DNA of 64,000 bases from Diphasiastrum complanatum (GCA_029204225.1 CM055095.1:12672399-12736398); one strand, 5' to 3'; positions 49,140-61,273 are shown, counted from the stretch's first letter. A program made the numbers and translations. Notes: a model not told the origin generated them from the sequence alone.

Positions 49140-49760
49140 CCTATTGATGCTTGTGGTCACTCTATTGAGGCTCTTGCTATGCGCCTCCTCTGCTGTCCTT
49201 CTGGAGTGAGCGCACAGCTACACATGATGTTGTCAGAGATGCAGCGGCCGCTATAGCTAGAGATGGAGGATTCCATGTCCTCAAAGAGCGGTCTCATGTC
49301 CTTCCTTCTATCGTGTCCCACTCTTCTCGCAGGCGTGTTGACATTGTCCTCTCCCGAGATGGGCTTCATACTTTGGCAGATGTTGTTGTTGATCCCACGC
49401 ATGGTGATCTACTGCCTCGCTCTGCCTTCACACCAAGAGAAGCGGTAGGCGTGGCAGCACAAGAGAAGGAAAAACAAACTCCGACAGGGCACCCTACTGA
49501 TGCTTTCATTCCCTTGGCAATTGAGACTTATGGCACCTTGCATCGACGCTTTGAAAATTTTCTTCGCATGTGTTCTCATCAGGCAGCAGAGCGTCAAGGT
49601 ATTCATGGTTCTATTCTCGTGGCTTCTTTCAAACAACGTATTTCCATTGCCCTGCAACATGCTCAGTCCCTATCAATCCTGCAACGGGTGAAAGTGGCTG
49701 GGTCTGCTACATCTCATCTCCCTTCATTAGCTGGCTCACCACCTCTTCACTTTTCTAGTT
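49140..49760 (+). pseudogene. C-terminal endonuclease-like remnant, perhaps of a LINE
   Basis: A continuous frame from about 49210 reads THDVVRDAAAAIARDGGF, HVLPSIVSHSSRRRVDIVLS, RDGLHTLADVVVDPTHGDLL, then EKEKQTPTGHPTDAFIPLAI and FKQRISIALQHAQSLSILQR. I have seen this kind of segment at the C-terminus of plant retroelement-like proteins. The RRVDIV...LADVVV spacing resembles a PD-(D/E)XK nuclease core as found in R2-like LINEs. Both points are from memory and inference. No RT precedes it here, and the homology fades after about 49700. Confidence 0.5.
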
Positions 49761-50756
49761 TTTGCACTTTTATTTTTAATGCCAAGATCTGGATTAATCT
49801 TAACTTTAGTGCAAGCTTCACTCTTGTTTTAGCTTACTTTTGCTTAAACTTTCCCTTAGGAATGTACATATCTTTTTCATCAATATACTACTAATTTTTT
49901 CTATGAATAAATCCACCAAGGCAGTGTTCGGGAAAGCCGGCAAAGTTCAAGAATGGAACCGACAACTTTTGTCAAAAATCGGCATGCTCAAAAACTTGCA
50001 AGTTTTTTTAGGTCATAAAACAATGTATAACCGGCATGTATTGAGGGTCATCCTTGAGAAAACCGAAAGAGTTCAAAAAATACAGGTTTTTGGAGGAGAA
50101 CCCAAAAAAGGTTTCCCAAACACTGCACCAAGGGTATTTTTTGTTTCAACCACATGGCAAATTCAAGTCTAAACTAGTTTGGGCGTGCACTCTCAGTTGA
50201 TAGAGGCCTATGGCTAGGTCCCAGGCCCCAGGGCAGTGAGCACTGATTCATCCCCCATCATCGCTCATGCCTTTGACACTCACTGCAAGCAAGCAAGCAG
50301 ATCAAAGACGGAAACCTCAAGAGGGAACAGGCGAGCGAGCGAGCTAAAGCGATGGCTCTCTGAATAATGGGCCGGATTGGCATGGTATGGTATGGTATGG
50401 ACATTCATTCATTCACGTAGGAATCAATGAAACTGAAGAAAGGAAGGAAGGAAGGAAGAGGAAGCGAGTTGTGTTAGGATACTGTTAGCTTTCTTGAACT
50501 TTAGTGATGGCTGCTCCTCACATTGAGCAGTTTTTGTTCGAAAAATGGTACATACATACAACACCCGTTGCAACACTGAAAGCACAGCAGCACAGACGCT
50601 CGCGCATTACTTTGAAGTGTAAATAATATTTTAGTAATAAGGCAAAGTTGACGTTTTAATGTGGTGTAGCTGATTCACTGTGATCAGTGATTTGAAGTCA
50701 CACATTATATTCTCTCCAAAGCTCATATATTTTAGGAAAAGAGAAATTGGCAGACC
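49761..50756. other. Upstream region of the Wee1-like gene
   Basis: Probable promoter and 5' leader. Small repeats are GGTATGGTATGG (about 50382), GGAAGGAAGGAAG (about 50441) and GCGAGCGAGCGAG (about 50331). No core promoter element can be assigned with confidence. Confidence 0.5.
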
Positions 50757-53700
50757 ATGGACGAGGAGACCAGGCAGGACTTTTGTGATGGGCACCGAAC
50801 GCCCTCGCCAACGTCGCCTCCGTTTCATTTCAATAACTGGAGAACCGAGCAGTCATTTATCGAATCAAATGCTGCTACCAGAATCCGGGAAAGAGAGGTA
50901 TGAGTTTGACGTTCTTCACTTTATATTGGATTGAGTTCCTGACCGGCGAGATTTTAGGTTTTAGGTTTATGACTCCTGGTTTCCTTAGTCTAAAATCTCT
51001 GTCAACTTGAATGGGAAGTGCTAATAGTTGGAGCTCCCTAATCCAAAACGAAATTAAGAATCCACATTGGGATTTCATTTTCTTTTTTCTCCCGTAACTT
51101 GCAATTCTCGATTTATCTTCACTTGTTACCGTGTTGCAGTCGCCATTGATGGTCATTTTAAGGAAGTTGCCATGCATTAGATTATTTTCTGTAAAATCTT
51201 TGACGCTTGATGTATTTGGGAAGATATTTTTTAGTGACTTGAAAGGCATTTCACTTTATGTCCCACACCTTTTTACTTTATATAGGCTGTAATATCCTCT
51301 GATGTCTTTACAAACTTTTCATGGGCCATAATCTGTTTTCTAATGGACTTCCAAATTATGGCATGCTGCTTTCACAAGTAATCTTCTGATTTACATTTTT
51401 TTACAGTCTCATGCTCAGAAATCTCTGAATAATCAATCCTTGGAATCCCCAAACTTCGTTGCAGCTATAAATTTCAGAGTGCCAATCTTTGCACGATAAT
51501 ATGCACTTCAAGAATGAACAGAAAATGCAGCACGAATCAATCCTTTACGGTGCATTAATAAAATAAGTTGGTCCCATCAAACCACTTGTTTTGAAATTGG
51601 CACACTTCAAATAGCTACAAAACAAATCCCGAAGTCAGATACAAAGAAGATTAGTGCTTGCCACAATGGAAGGCACATGCAGCTTTCCTCTTTGGATGTC
51701 CCTTTTCACTTGTGTCCATTGTTCCTTGTGAAGTAGAATAATGTTCTCTAACCATTGTCTATTTTTTATTCCTATATGTGTGTATAATTTAGTTGTGTGA
51801 TGAGGGTAGTGCACCACTATTCTAATGCCAGATACTTTTGCAAGGTTTGGTTGGAATACAAAACACAATGCATGATTTCCAATGTTTGCAGTCAATGGTC
51901 GACATGTCCTGGTTAGATGTTAGATAAAATTTTCATTTGCTTTATGTTCCTTGCTATGTCTAGCAATCTGAGGTCGCTGAGCAGGATATTCAAAGATTGA
52001 ACATGGATGCTGGAATGATGGAAGATGATGACAATATTGACTTCTCAAGCGTGAGACTTGAGGATTTTGATGAAAATGAAATATGTTCCCCCAAAACTCC
52101 AAGGTCAACTTTGAGATCTCAAATTATGGAGTGTCCAGGTGCTCCAAGTTCAAGGTCCATCAGGTACACTTCTCCTTATGTTTTTAGGTACATTATGTAC
52201 ACCTTTTTTCTCCTTTTGTTTGTAGAGTAGAGTTTGTCTAGAATCTAGAAATCGATGAGACCACTTCGAAGCGTGTTGAAGAGCTTAAATCTAAAGTTTA
52301 ATTTTATCATAAAATTGATGTCTATCCTTATATCTTCTACTATGTTTTGTATCCTCATGTCAAGTGTTGCATACAAGCTCACAAACTCTAAGTTAAAAGA
52401 CAAGAATTACTCAAGAAACTCTTTTTATTAATCTCAAGTCACAGTACATCAGCAAGCTAGCATGAGAGCTCTGCTACACGTCTCCTCCAACCATACTTGT
52501 GTAGGAATCAAATAGGGAATGCTTGACAAGGCTCACGCTATATCTTGTTAGGAATTAATGTTTATTTGATAACCCTTCATCATAGTTTGGCCATGCTTGC
52601 GTGCTATTGTAGGGGCCATTACTATTTATAACGAATTCGTTTTTTAATGCTTATGCATGTAGGTGGGCGCACTACTACTAGATTAGGATCTATTTTACCA
52701 CTTAGAAATTCACCTTGGGTCTTTACCCAATATAGGTAGTAATTTTAGCAATTAGCTTTTGCTTTTGCTATTAGCTTGATGCTTTTAGCTTTTCACATAG
52801 ATTAGAGAAAGTATATATGTCGGATGGCACCCCATCACAAGATCATTCCAGTGTTTTAGAGCTTTGCTCAATTCTCCTATAATCTGAATTCTCTTTAATC
52901 TCTATGCTTGGTTTGTGTGAGTGCTAGTAGGACTAGTAACTCCATTTAGAATTTCTATGACAAATTTTGACATGGTATCAGAGCAGGCTTTTTGGTGAGA
53001 GAGAGAGATTGCTTTTTGCAGGGTTGCAAGAAGTAGATTGGAGTGGATCGCTGGCTGCTTGGTGGATCGTTGCCTAACTAGAACAATTTTCTGGCTGATT
53101 GCTGACCTGGAATCCAAGTTTTTATTGGCTAAATCGCTGGAAACTTGCATGCGGAGCTGAGATAGATCTGAATCAGATCGCTGCTGACCTGAAACTGAGA
53201 TCTGATCGCTGGCTAGGTACAACTGTAAAGTTGATAGCTGGCCTACTGCAAGTGTTCACTGGAACTGCAGACTGTTTGCTGCCTGATAGATCAAATTTTG
53301 GATTGTCGTTGTCGACAGATTGATCATAGGTGTTGGAGGGTGTGAATTACAGCTGTTTGCTGATTACAGGATTAGACCTGATCTCTATTTACAGATCTGA
53401 TTTCATCTCTGTAAATCAAACTTCATCGCTGTAAATCAGATTTGAGATCCGATTATTGTTGCCTGCAGATTGCAGAAATACAGATCTGTTTACCTACTGT
53501 TGAAACACTAAACTGGTTTGCTGAAAGAGTGCTGGATTGGAGTAAAATCAGATCACTGAGTTGCAAGACAGCTCTCTTAAGTTTGGTAAAATACTGATTG
53601 TTGGAAAATCAATGCTAAGAGCTGACAAAAATCAATATAATGGCAAGGTTGAACGATGTTGTGTTGCCGGAATCTAGCAAGCTAGATGGAACGAATTATG

Positions 53701-56700
53701 AATTATGGTGTATGGAAGGTCGAGATGCAAAATATTCTCTAGGATCAAGAATATTGGGAGATTGTCACAGGTGTCGAGATACCTCCTAACACTAACAGGG
53801 AGTTGCGGGAGTATCAGAGACGTAGGAGAAAAGCTCATCATATCATGAACATAGTTGCACGAATCACGATTCGAACCGTTCGAACCATTCAGAGCCGGTT
53901 CGAACCGAAATCCGGTTTGAATCGGATTAAAAAAATTATTAAAAAATTATTAAAAAAAAAAAACCAAAAAAGCCAAAAAAATGTTTTGGAAATTTATTTT
54001 TTTTTCCGGTTCGAACCAGCCATTTTTTTCCGGTCAAATCGGCTTGTAATTCTGATCATGAACTTGTCAGCTAGAGATATGATCATACCTCATACAGAGA
54101 TGCTACTGGACCCAAGGAGGCTTGGGATATACTGAAGAACTTGTATGAGACGGTGAATCAGTCACGAATCTTGTTCTTGACTAATAAGCTACACACATTG
54201 AAGATGGGTACAGGTGAATCAGTAACGGACTATTCTACTCGGGTGAAAGATCTGAGATGGCAACTTATTATGGTTGGAGAAAGTGTTCAAAATTCAGTCT
54301 TAGTATCCATTGTGCTTAATAGTCTACCTTTGGCTTATCAGAACTTTGTAATGATGGTATTGTTAAGAGAGACGAGGCCTTCTTTGATGAGCTAAATGCC
54401 ATCTTACTACAAGAAGAAATGAGACGACAAAATATTGTCAACAGGGACGATTTCAAGGAACATGCATTATTGGCAAAGAAGCAAGAGCAAAGTTCCAAGA
54501 AGGGTTGCAAAGGGAAGCAGAAGAAGAAGAAGATACGGAGGAGAATCAATCAAATCGATCAGAAGATGGAAAGAAAGTAGTTCAAAAAGGAAACTGCTTT
54601 GTTTGTGGAGAGTCAGGTCATTATGCAAAGGAGTGTTGGCACAAGAAGTTCAAGAAGAAACAACATGAGAATTTTGTTGAAGAAGAACAAGCATCTAATG
54701 CTAAAAAAAAAGCTTTGGATCTTGAAGACTATGAGTTGTTTTCGGCATCGACATCTTCTGGTGGCTTCTCGAAGGAAGAGGAGTGTTGGTTTATTGATTC
54801 AGGAGCTTCGACGCATATGACACCTAGGCGGGAATGACTGTCTAGTTTTGAAAAATTAGATGATGGATCAAATGTGAAGTTGGGAGACACCTACACATAT
54901 GATATAAAGGGAGTTGGTAAAGTACAAATTCAACTACCTTTAGGGAAGATTGGAGACATAAAGGACGTGCTTTATGTACCAGGAATCAAGAAAAACTTAC
55001 TCTCAGTATCAGCTATTGCGAAGCAACACATGGTGGTGCAGTTTGATGAAGATGAACACAATTTCGATCGATGGCATGCACAAGTGCCATGTGTCATGAC
55101 ACCTTTGTCAATGAACCTATCATTTGGCCTACATGCATGTGCACCAACCATTGCATGTACCCAACTTGCCTGCGTGTACCCAACTTGACCTTGACTTAGG
55201 CCCCTATGAAAAATATCTATTATTCATAGCCTACTTGGGGGTTCTATCCCAACGTGGCGTATATATGCATAGCTATGCCATTAACACTATCTTGCCCTAG
55301 AATTTGTTACTAGTTACTGTTGGATTTAACCGAATAATCGATCTTTAATCTACATCCATTCATTTTTCCAGTTCTACAGTTTGATCATATTTTTACATGG
55401 TCTGCAAAAATACACGGGAATGGCTAACAGTCAGGTTCGACAATGACAAAGAGTATCGAAGGCGTTCGAACTATCGAATGTTAACAGAACTTGTTTCCAC
55501 TTGTTTTGGAATCAACAACTTGCCCTAACAGTTTTTGCAAGTAGTTTTCGGGAAGCTTAATTGGATAAGTTGTCCAGCGCAATATGGATAAGCTCCAATT
55601 GCAATCTGCCACCAAATAGCTGTCTTCGACTGTCATCTGGATAATCCTAAATCAAAGTTGCAGTCCGCGTTCCGGAACGCGTTTCGGGATATCCCATTAG
55701 GGTTTCCCGAAACGCAAATTTTTTTTTTTTGGATAGTTGCCAATATGGGTATCATGTGAAAGGATATCAAAAAAGCAATTGTTATGCAGATCTGTTGCTT
55801 GGTTTCAGATGGCTCTAGGCTACATTCATCAAAAATCTAGACATCAGTAGATGGTTTAAGAAAACTGGCTGCATTTCATATGGTTTCAGAAATTTGGACA
55901 TCAGTAGATGGTTTCAGCTATTCCACAAGAAATTTAGAAACACTTACCGCTTATTAGCGGAAGTGTCAGACAAAGTCAATCAGATACTCAGGGATAGTTT
56001 TGAGTATGCGATTGCATCCGCCATTGTTTTGTGCTCACGATTCTTCTAATTTGTACATGCTACTTACTGAGTTGATCATACAGTATATCGCGTTCAGTAT
56101 TATGTCAGAATGATCGAATGCTTTTCTGTTCTATTGTGAGTTGATTATGTTCTCTTATAGTTTTGTCTAAAGTGTCGAATATTTTGATACTGTAATATTC
56201 GATACAACAATGTTTATTCTGTTATGTTTGTCTCCGAAATTAATCTAACAAATTATGATGATTTTTAAGTTAGAATCACTTAGAATTCAAACGCGACAAT
56301 AGTCGCGATAGTTTTCTTTGAATTTGATAGTTGTGGTCATGCATTAGGAGAAGGATTATTTTGCAAAGCCCGATAGTGCATCTATAGAATGCAGCCATTT
56401 CTCTATCGAGCATCCTTTCCTTCTTCCAACATGGTGTAAGAGCAATAAGTTTTGGTATAAAATCATTTTTATTGATTTCCAATTAAAGTGTTGCATGGTA
56501 ATTGTAAGGTCTCTACCAAGGATACAATAGCCAAGCCAGCTGCAACAAAGCAACACAAGGGCATTGGATGGTGGACAAACCAGCCCAACCAAACCTAGAT
56601 CGAATGGATCTAACTCCCGAGCTATGGATCAATCACTCACAAGAGATAGAGGAGTCACACCAGTAGCATGTAGCTACTAACAACACAATTGAGCATACAC

Positions 56701-59700
56701 TAGTGCCCAATGGGTATACTTATACCCTCCAAGCCCATGCATAATAGTAGTGCATTGTGACACCTCACTGGACACCTCTATAGCTGGGCCACGTCATCTA
56801 GTTCCCCTATGACTCACTGATAGACCCTATCTAGTCTGCCACCTACATATGAAAACTGGGTGATGACCATAACGACTCACTCAGAATTAACTCTCTCAAG
56901 AGTAATCGCTATGTTGTTGTTGGAAGATAGTTGAAGAAGCTTGGACAGCTCTTCAAATTCATCATCACATGCTCTATATGTAAACAAAGGCACTAAACGT
57001 CAAAAGAAGAAAAGCTCAAAACAATTTGTATCGAATCAGAAGCCAACACAGAGTCGAGCAATTATCGAATCCACAGTCGAAGAAGAAGATGTTCAGTAAG
57101 TATATTAAACACACTAATCATGAGATTCAAGATTGCAGAATATTGAATGCGAAGAACGCCAACAACAAACAGTTAGATCAACATGTGAATGTAGATGCAG
57201 TTACATCTCAATCCCTAGTTCAAGACATGGATGAAGGGGCGTTTATGATCATAGATCAGAAAGTGCAAGTTAATGCTTGGTTTCTAGATTTTGGAGCCAC
57301 TCAACATATGACTAGTCATCGCGAACATTTCCAATCATGTACGCCTTGCAGTACAAAGAAATTTGTTCATCTTGGCGACGATAGTACACGCACTAGCGAA
57401 GGTGAAGGCATTGTAAGATTGACGTTCCAACATGATCAATTCAAATTACTATCGAATGTTTTGTATGTAAACTATTGACAAATTTGTTGTCAATAAGTAG
57501 AATTACTGAAGGGTAGAATTTGAATCTGATCAATGCCGAATTGTTGATAGGACAAATAAGGTCCTTGCACTCAAAAAGAGGCTTGGATACTTATAGATTC
57601 ATTGTTATTCTAACGCATTACTTATGTTCTAGTCAATAAAGCATTACTTTGGCACTAGAGATTAGGTCACTTGAATCACAAATTTGTATCGAACATGTTT
57701 AGACAGTTCTTAGTAGCAACAATTTATTACTTCTTATTCGCCTCAATCGAATGGACTTGCTGAGAGAAAGAATCGAACCTTAGTCAAAGCGGCTAAGTGT
57801 ATGCTTGCTCACGCGACACTGCCTAAATTTTTCTGGGCTAAAGTTGTTTCCATTGCAACTTATATTTAGAACAGATGCTCGACTAAAGGGCTCTCAAACA
57901 AAACACCTTATGAAGTTTGGATAGGCTTCAAAACCTCATTATCGAACCTCGGAGTTTTTGGATGTATTGCCTATGCGCAGATACCGCAGGAGATCAGTAT
58001 GAAGCTGGACTCCCACAGTATCAAATCCATTTTCATTGGGTATACTACTTCAAAAAAAATAAACTATATAATCCCGTTGAATCGAAGATATTCATTATCA
58101 AGATATTGTCTTTATCAATGATCAGTTTATCGACCTCAAGGGCAAGGGCAAGGGCAAGGGCAAAGCTCAGACAGTCGAACTATTGAACACTCCTAGTTTT
58201 TACTCAACTATTCCTATCAAAAGTTCAAATGTGTCAACTTCAGGCAAATAGGTTATCAATAGCGAATCAGAAGATGTTGCGGCTCAGCAACAACAGAACC
58301 AAGAAAAGGATTATCAGCCTCATTCGTCTCCCAAAAGATTAAGGGGGAGTGTTGGATTTATTTGAATAATCGATCTTTAATCTACATCCATTCATTTATC
58401 CAATTTTGCGGTTTTACTCATGCCTTTACACAGTCTACAGAAGTACATGGGAATGGCTAACAGTCGGGTTCAACAACGCTAAAGAGTATCGAAGGTGTTC
58501 GAACTATCGAATATTAACAGAACTTGTTTTCACTTGTTTTGAAGCTAATTACTTGCCCTAACGATTTTTGCATGTAGTTTCCAGGAAGCCTAGCTAGATA
58601 AGTGACAGCGCAATATGGCTGAGCTCCAATTGCAATCTGCTTCAAACAGCTGTCTTCAACTGTCATTTGGATAAGCCTAAACGACATTCATAACTAGTAT
58701 AAATAGTTGATCACTTTCTAGATTAACTTGATCTTCCTTTTCGTATTGATCCTAGAGATTAATATAGGGCATTGCTAGAAACACTTACTACTTAATAGCG
58801 GAAGTGTCAGACAGAGTCAATCAAATACTTAGAGATAGTTTCAAGTACGCGGTTGCATCCGTTATTGTTTTGTGCTCACGATTCTTCTAATTTGTACATC
58901 CTAATTACTGAATTGATCATACAGTTTATTGTGTTTAGTGTTATGTCATAATGATCGAATGCTGCACTGTTCTATTGTAATCTGATTATGTTCTCTTTTA
59001 GTTTTGTCTGAACTGTTGGATATTTCAACACTGTAATATTTGATATAATAATGTTTATTATGTTATGTTTGTCTACGAAATCAATATAATAGACTGCGCT
59101 CCACACGATTTTCTTGGTAAAATCTAGTCTTATGACCACTTATTAATGCACAAGGTTTATCATTGAAATTTTCATTTTGAATACCTAAATCTTTAATGTT
59201 GGTTACTTCTTAGTGTAGATTGACTGGTCTAGAGTGGTTACAACACTACTTGATAAAGCGTATAATATACTGAAGGGGAAAAGTTTCCTGTTCGATTTTA
59301 CTCTATTTTAACATAGTTTCTGAACGCGCCGTTTCCGTATGTCCACATTTTGCCTTCATGGGAGAATGGGAAAACTTGAGTGAAAAACATTTTGGGTAAA
59401 CAGCATACACATGGATAACACCATTTCCCAAAACATGAGCATCATGAAGCACTTTTGCATATTGAAACAAGTTTCCTATTGAACAAGCGAGTTTGCTTAT
59501 CTGAAAAATGTATGTTCACATAATATTGTGGCAATGTTACAAATAGAACTGATGGGAACTTTTGAAGTTTGTATTTAAATGGAACGTTGCAATTTGGCAA
59601 TCTTTCACCACAATGTGATGATGTGGCTTTTCCTAATTTCCCATATCCCTTTTTTGTTTCTCATTTCTCTGGGGGTCTATGTTTGTCAGGTGGGAAGTGT

Positions 59701-61273
59701 TTTTTAAAACTATGAGCTCAATTTCAAACACAAGATCTGGTTCTATTACACTTGGCATAGGATTCTGCTTAACAGAGAGAAAACTTGAATGTCTTATAGA
59801 TTTTGGCACCTTTCTTGAAAATTGTGTGATTGAGAATACTGTTTATTTATATGTACATACCAGAAGAAGGGAGATAATCAGACAGAGTAGCCTGAACGAT
59901 ACAAAGCTGCTTATGACAACAAAACTGAAGCGAACATTCAGCATTTTTTTGTTTGACAAGCACTTTGAGTATCTTCGGGAGATTGGAAGCGGTTCAATGA
60001 GTACAGTGAGTATCATACAGCCTTTATCCTTATCCTTGATAGAAGAAAAGTCATTCTCCTGGTCTATAGCCTTGAAATTTAAAAAATTCGTTGATTTGAT
60101 AGTCAAGTACTCAAAATCATAATATCAAGAATGTGATTTTTGTAAAGAGAAATTTGTTAAGCGTGTGACATTGTTGATCATGCTCTAGGTTTATGAAGCA
60201 CGAGACAGAAGAAATGGAACACTTTGTGCAATCAAAATGAGTAAGCAGCCCTTTCTTGCCAGAGAAGACAGAGAGCTATACCTGAGAGAAATCCAAAGTG
60301 TGGCCGATTTACCAGAGCATCCAAATGTTGTGAAGTACTTTCGCGGATGGCAACAAGACTTTCATTTCTACATTCAGATGGAGCTTTGTGATGGTGGAAA
60401 CCTGCGATTGCTTCTTGATTCTCTTGAAAACCCTCTTTCTGATCATCAGGTAGCAGCTTACTCCTCAACACGCTTGATTATTCGGTATTGAGCCATAAAC
60501 ACAGTAGCGCCTTAACTAACCTAGAATTTGAATAAAAATTTAAGTGGAAAATGGTACTGTAGATCCATTGTGGTCTTCCTTTAGAAGGAATTTGCAGGTT
60601 TTTTATTCCATGTGATTGTCTAACATTGTGCAGATTTGGTCTTTCATTGAACAAGTAGCATCAGGGCTTGATCATATACATTCAAACAATGTTCTCCATC
60701 TTGATATCAAACCAGAGAACATTCTCGTCGATAGCAAAGGTAGCTTTTTCCAGACTTTCTCTGCCTGACCTGTGCTTGCTTTGACTGTTCTTATACATAT
60801 AGGCTCTGCCTACTCGCTCTTCAAATTTAACATTTCATCACCAGTCACCAGCAATATGCAGAGGTGTGCAGTCTGCTTTCTGATGCTCATAGCATGACGA
60901 TTTTTGTTATTGATGATATTTATATCTGTCTTCTGTAGAGGTCCTGAAGATAGGAGATTTTGGTCTGGCTATCTCAAATAGTCTCTGGGACTGGGAGGAA
61001 GGGGATGGCCGCTATGTGGCACCAGAGCTACTTAGAGACCAAGAGCCTAGTCCTGATGCTGACATGTATAGTTTTGGTGTTATGATCTATGAATGGGTAA
61101 CAGGCAACAAGTTACCTCACTCAAGTCCTGAAAGAAAGAATGAGGTGGAAGTTCTTTCCGACAGGCCACAAGCTCTTAAGAATCTTGTTCATGCTCTCCT
61201 TGACCTTGATCCAGATAAAAGACCCAGTGCAGGGGATGTTAAAGTGTGGCGCCATCAGAGAGGTCAGCTTTAA
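50757..61273 (+). CDS. WEE1: Wee1/Myt1-family protein kinase, six exons, about 452 aa
   Basis: Exons are 50757-50897, 51964-52163, 59690-60005, 60189-60449, 60634-60739 and 60939-61273. All junctions are GT/AG and phases agree (1359 nt). The start ATG has a strong context (ACCATGG). The N-terminus has Ser/Thr-Pro sites ([16 protein letters not shown]). The kinase domain follows: IGSGSMSTV loop across exons 3/4, [58 protein letters not shown] and [11 protein letters not shown]-x-KP and EGD-x-RY are hallmarks of Wee1/Myt1, which inhibit CDKs by phosphorylation in the nucleus or at membranes. APELL recalls animal Myt1, but no membrane segment is seen and plants are usually credited only with WEE1. 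The middle of exon 3 looks atypical and may hide an extra intron. Intron 2 is 7.5 kb of retroelements. Confidence 0.82.
53641..55062 (+). pseudogene. Copia Gag-protease, interrupted by a 204 bp insertion
   Basis: Gag starts [20 protein letters not shown] and soon shifts frame ([19 protein letters not shown]). It is split at 53850 by a foldback element and resumes as ARDMIIPHT. Then come [40 protein letters not shown], a stop near 54394, the zinc knuckle [14 protein letters not shown] and the protease site [13 protein letters not shown]. After a stop at 54836-54838 the frame continues [20 protein letters not shown]. The lineage differs from families A-D (shorter linker, SAIAKQ ending). Confidence 0.82.
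53851..54054. mobile_element. 204 bp foldback MITE-like insertion with 9 bp target duplication
   Basis: The insertion lies between two copies of ATCATGAAC (53842-53850 and 54055-54063), and removing one copy with the insert restores the Gag reading. It starts ATAGTTGCACG and ends CTTGTAATTCTG. The interior is an imperfect foldback: GGTTCGAACCG plus an A-rich arm on the left, a T-rich arm plus CCGGTTCGAACC on the right. A 9 bp duplication is typical of Mutator-like elements. Terminal inverted repeats are weak. Confidence 0.7.
55318..56250 (+). repeat. 5' LTR, with an internal replacement at 55655-55930
   Basis: The outer parts align well with 58350-59091 (AATAATCGATCTTTAATCTA, GCGGAAGTGTCAGACA, TGCTCACGATTCTTCTAATT). 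The central block 55655-55930 is foreign. Confidence 0.85.
55655..55930. repeat. Foreign block in the 5' LTR, AGTTGCA-type repeat
   Basis: It starts CAAAGTTGCAGTCCGCG and contains GTTCCGGAAC, TTTCGGGATATCCC and TTTCCCGAAACGC. Similar order of motifs, with weaker identity, occurs at 63446-63570. Its opening AGTTGCA is shared with the foldback element at 53851. Confidence 0.55.
56516..56840 (+). repeat. Dispersed repeat E, copy 3
   Basis: Matches 19012-19415 and 42375-42775 (GATGGTGGACAAACCA, GGGTATACTTATACCCTCC). Here it lies inside the copia interior between the 5' LTR and Gag remnants, and joins Gag-like sequence at about 56850. Confidence 0.75.
56850..58345 (+). pseudogene. Copia Gag end, protease and integrase remnants
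   Basis: Gag-like [20 protein letters not shown] begins after repeat E. It is followed by a degraded knuckle ([14 protein letters not shown]) and the protease site [13 protein letters not shown], so DSGA has become DFGA. Pre-integrase sequence breaks off near 57690. The integrase core resumes as [20 protein letters not shown] with its catalytic Glu intact, then [17 protein letters not shown] and RNase H are absent. A GGGCAA hexanucleotide repeat sits at 58137-58162. The end ([13 protein letters not shown]) overlaps the polypurine tract. Confidence 0.82.
58350..59091 (+). repeat. 3' LTR of the intron copia
   Basis: 742 bp, starting TGTTGGATTTATTTG after AAGGGGGAG. It keeps a TATA-like AGTATAAATAG that the 5' copy lacks. 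Its 3' end (ATATAATA) has lost the usual CA. Confidence 0.85.
59092..59689. other. 3' part of the kinase intron 2
   Basis: Probable ancestral intron sequence between the copia and exon 3. It ends TTTGTCAG at 59689. No repeat is recognised. Confidence 0.6.

Larger units (their letters stand above)
52548..55062 (+). mobile_element. Truncated copia in intron 2: LTR, primer site, Gag-protease
   Basis: The primer site TGGTATCAGAGC (52973-52984) follows an LTR ending TTTTGACA at 52972. The LTR may start at TGTTAGGAAT (52548), giving about 425 bp; this start is a guess based on the TGTT/GACA termini. A leader of about 650 bases precedes Gag at 53641. Coding ends abruptly in the protease region at about 55062, and no integrase, RT or 3' LTR follows. 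Confidence 0.75.
55318..59091 (+). mobile_element. Copia with both LTRs and a deleted interior, in intron 2
   Basis: The 5' LTR is 55318-56250 and the 3' LTR is 58350-59091, both starting TGTTGGATTTA. The 3' LTR follows the polypurine tract AAGGGGGAG. The interior is only 2.1 kb and keeps Gag end, protease and integrase tail, but no RT or RNase H. The 5' LTR has gained about 275 bp and lost about 95 bp containing the TATA-like AGTATAAATAG found in the 3' LTR (about 58697). Flanks GTTAC and GACTG do not match as a target duplication. No clear primer site follows the 5' LTR. Confidence 0.82.

Noticed and set aside
53851-54054. tRNA gene suggested by GGTTCGAACC (B-box-like)
   Set aside because: No cloverleaf, A-box or anticodon arm can be drawn; the motif occurs as part of a foldback.
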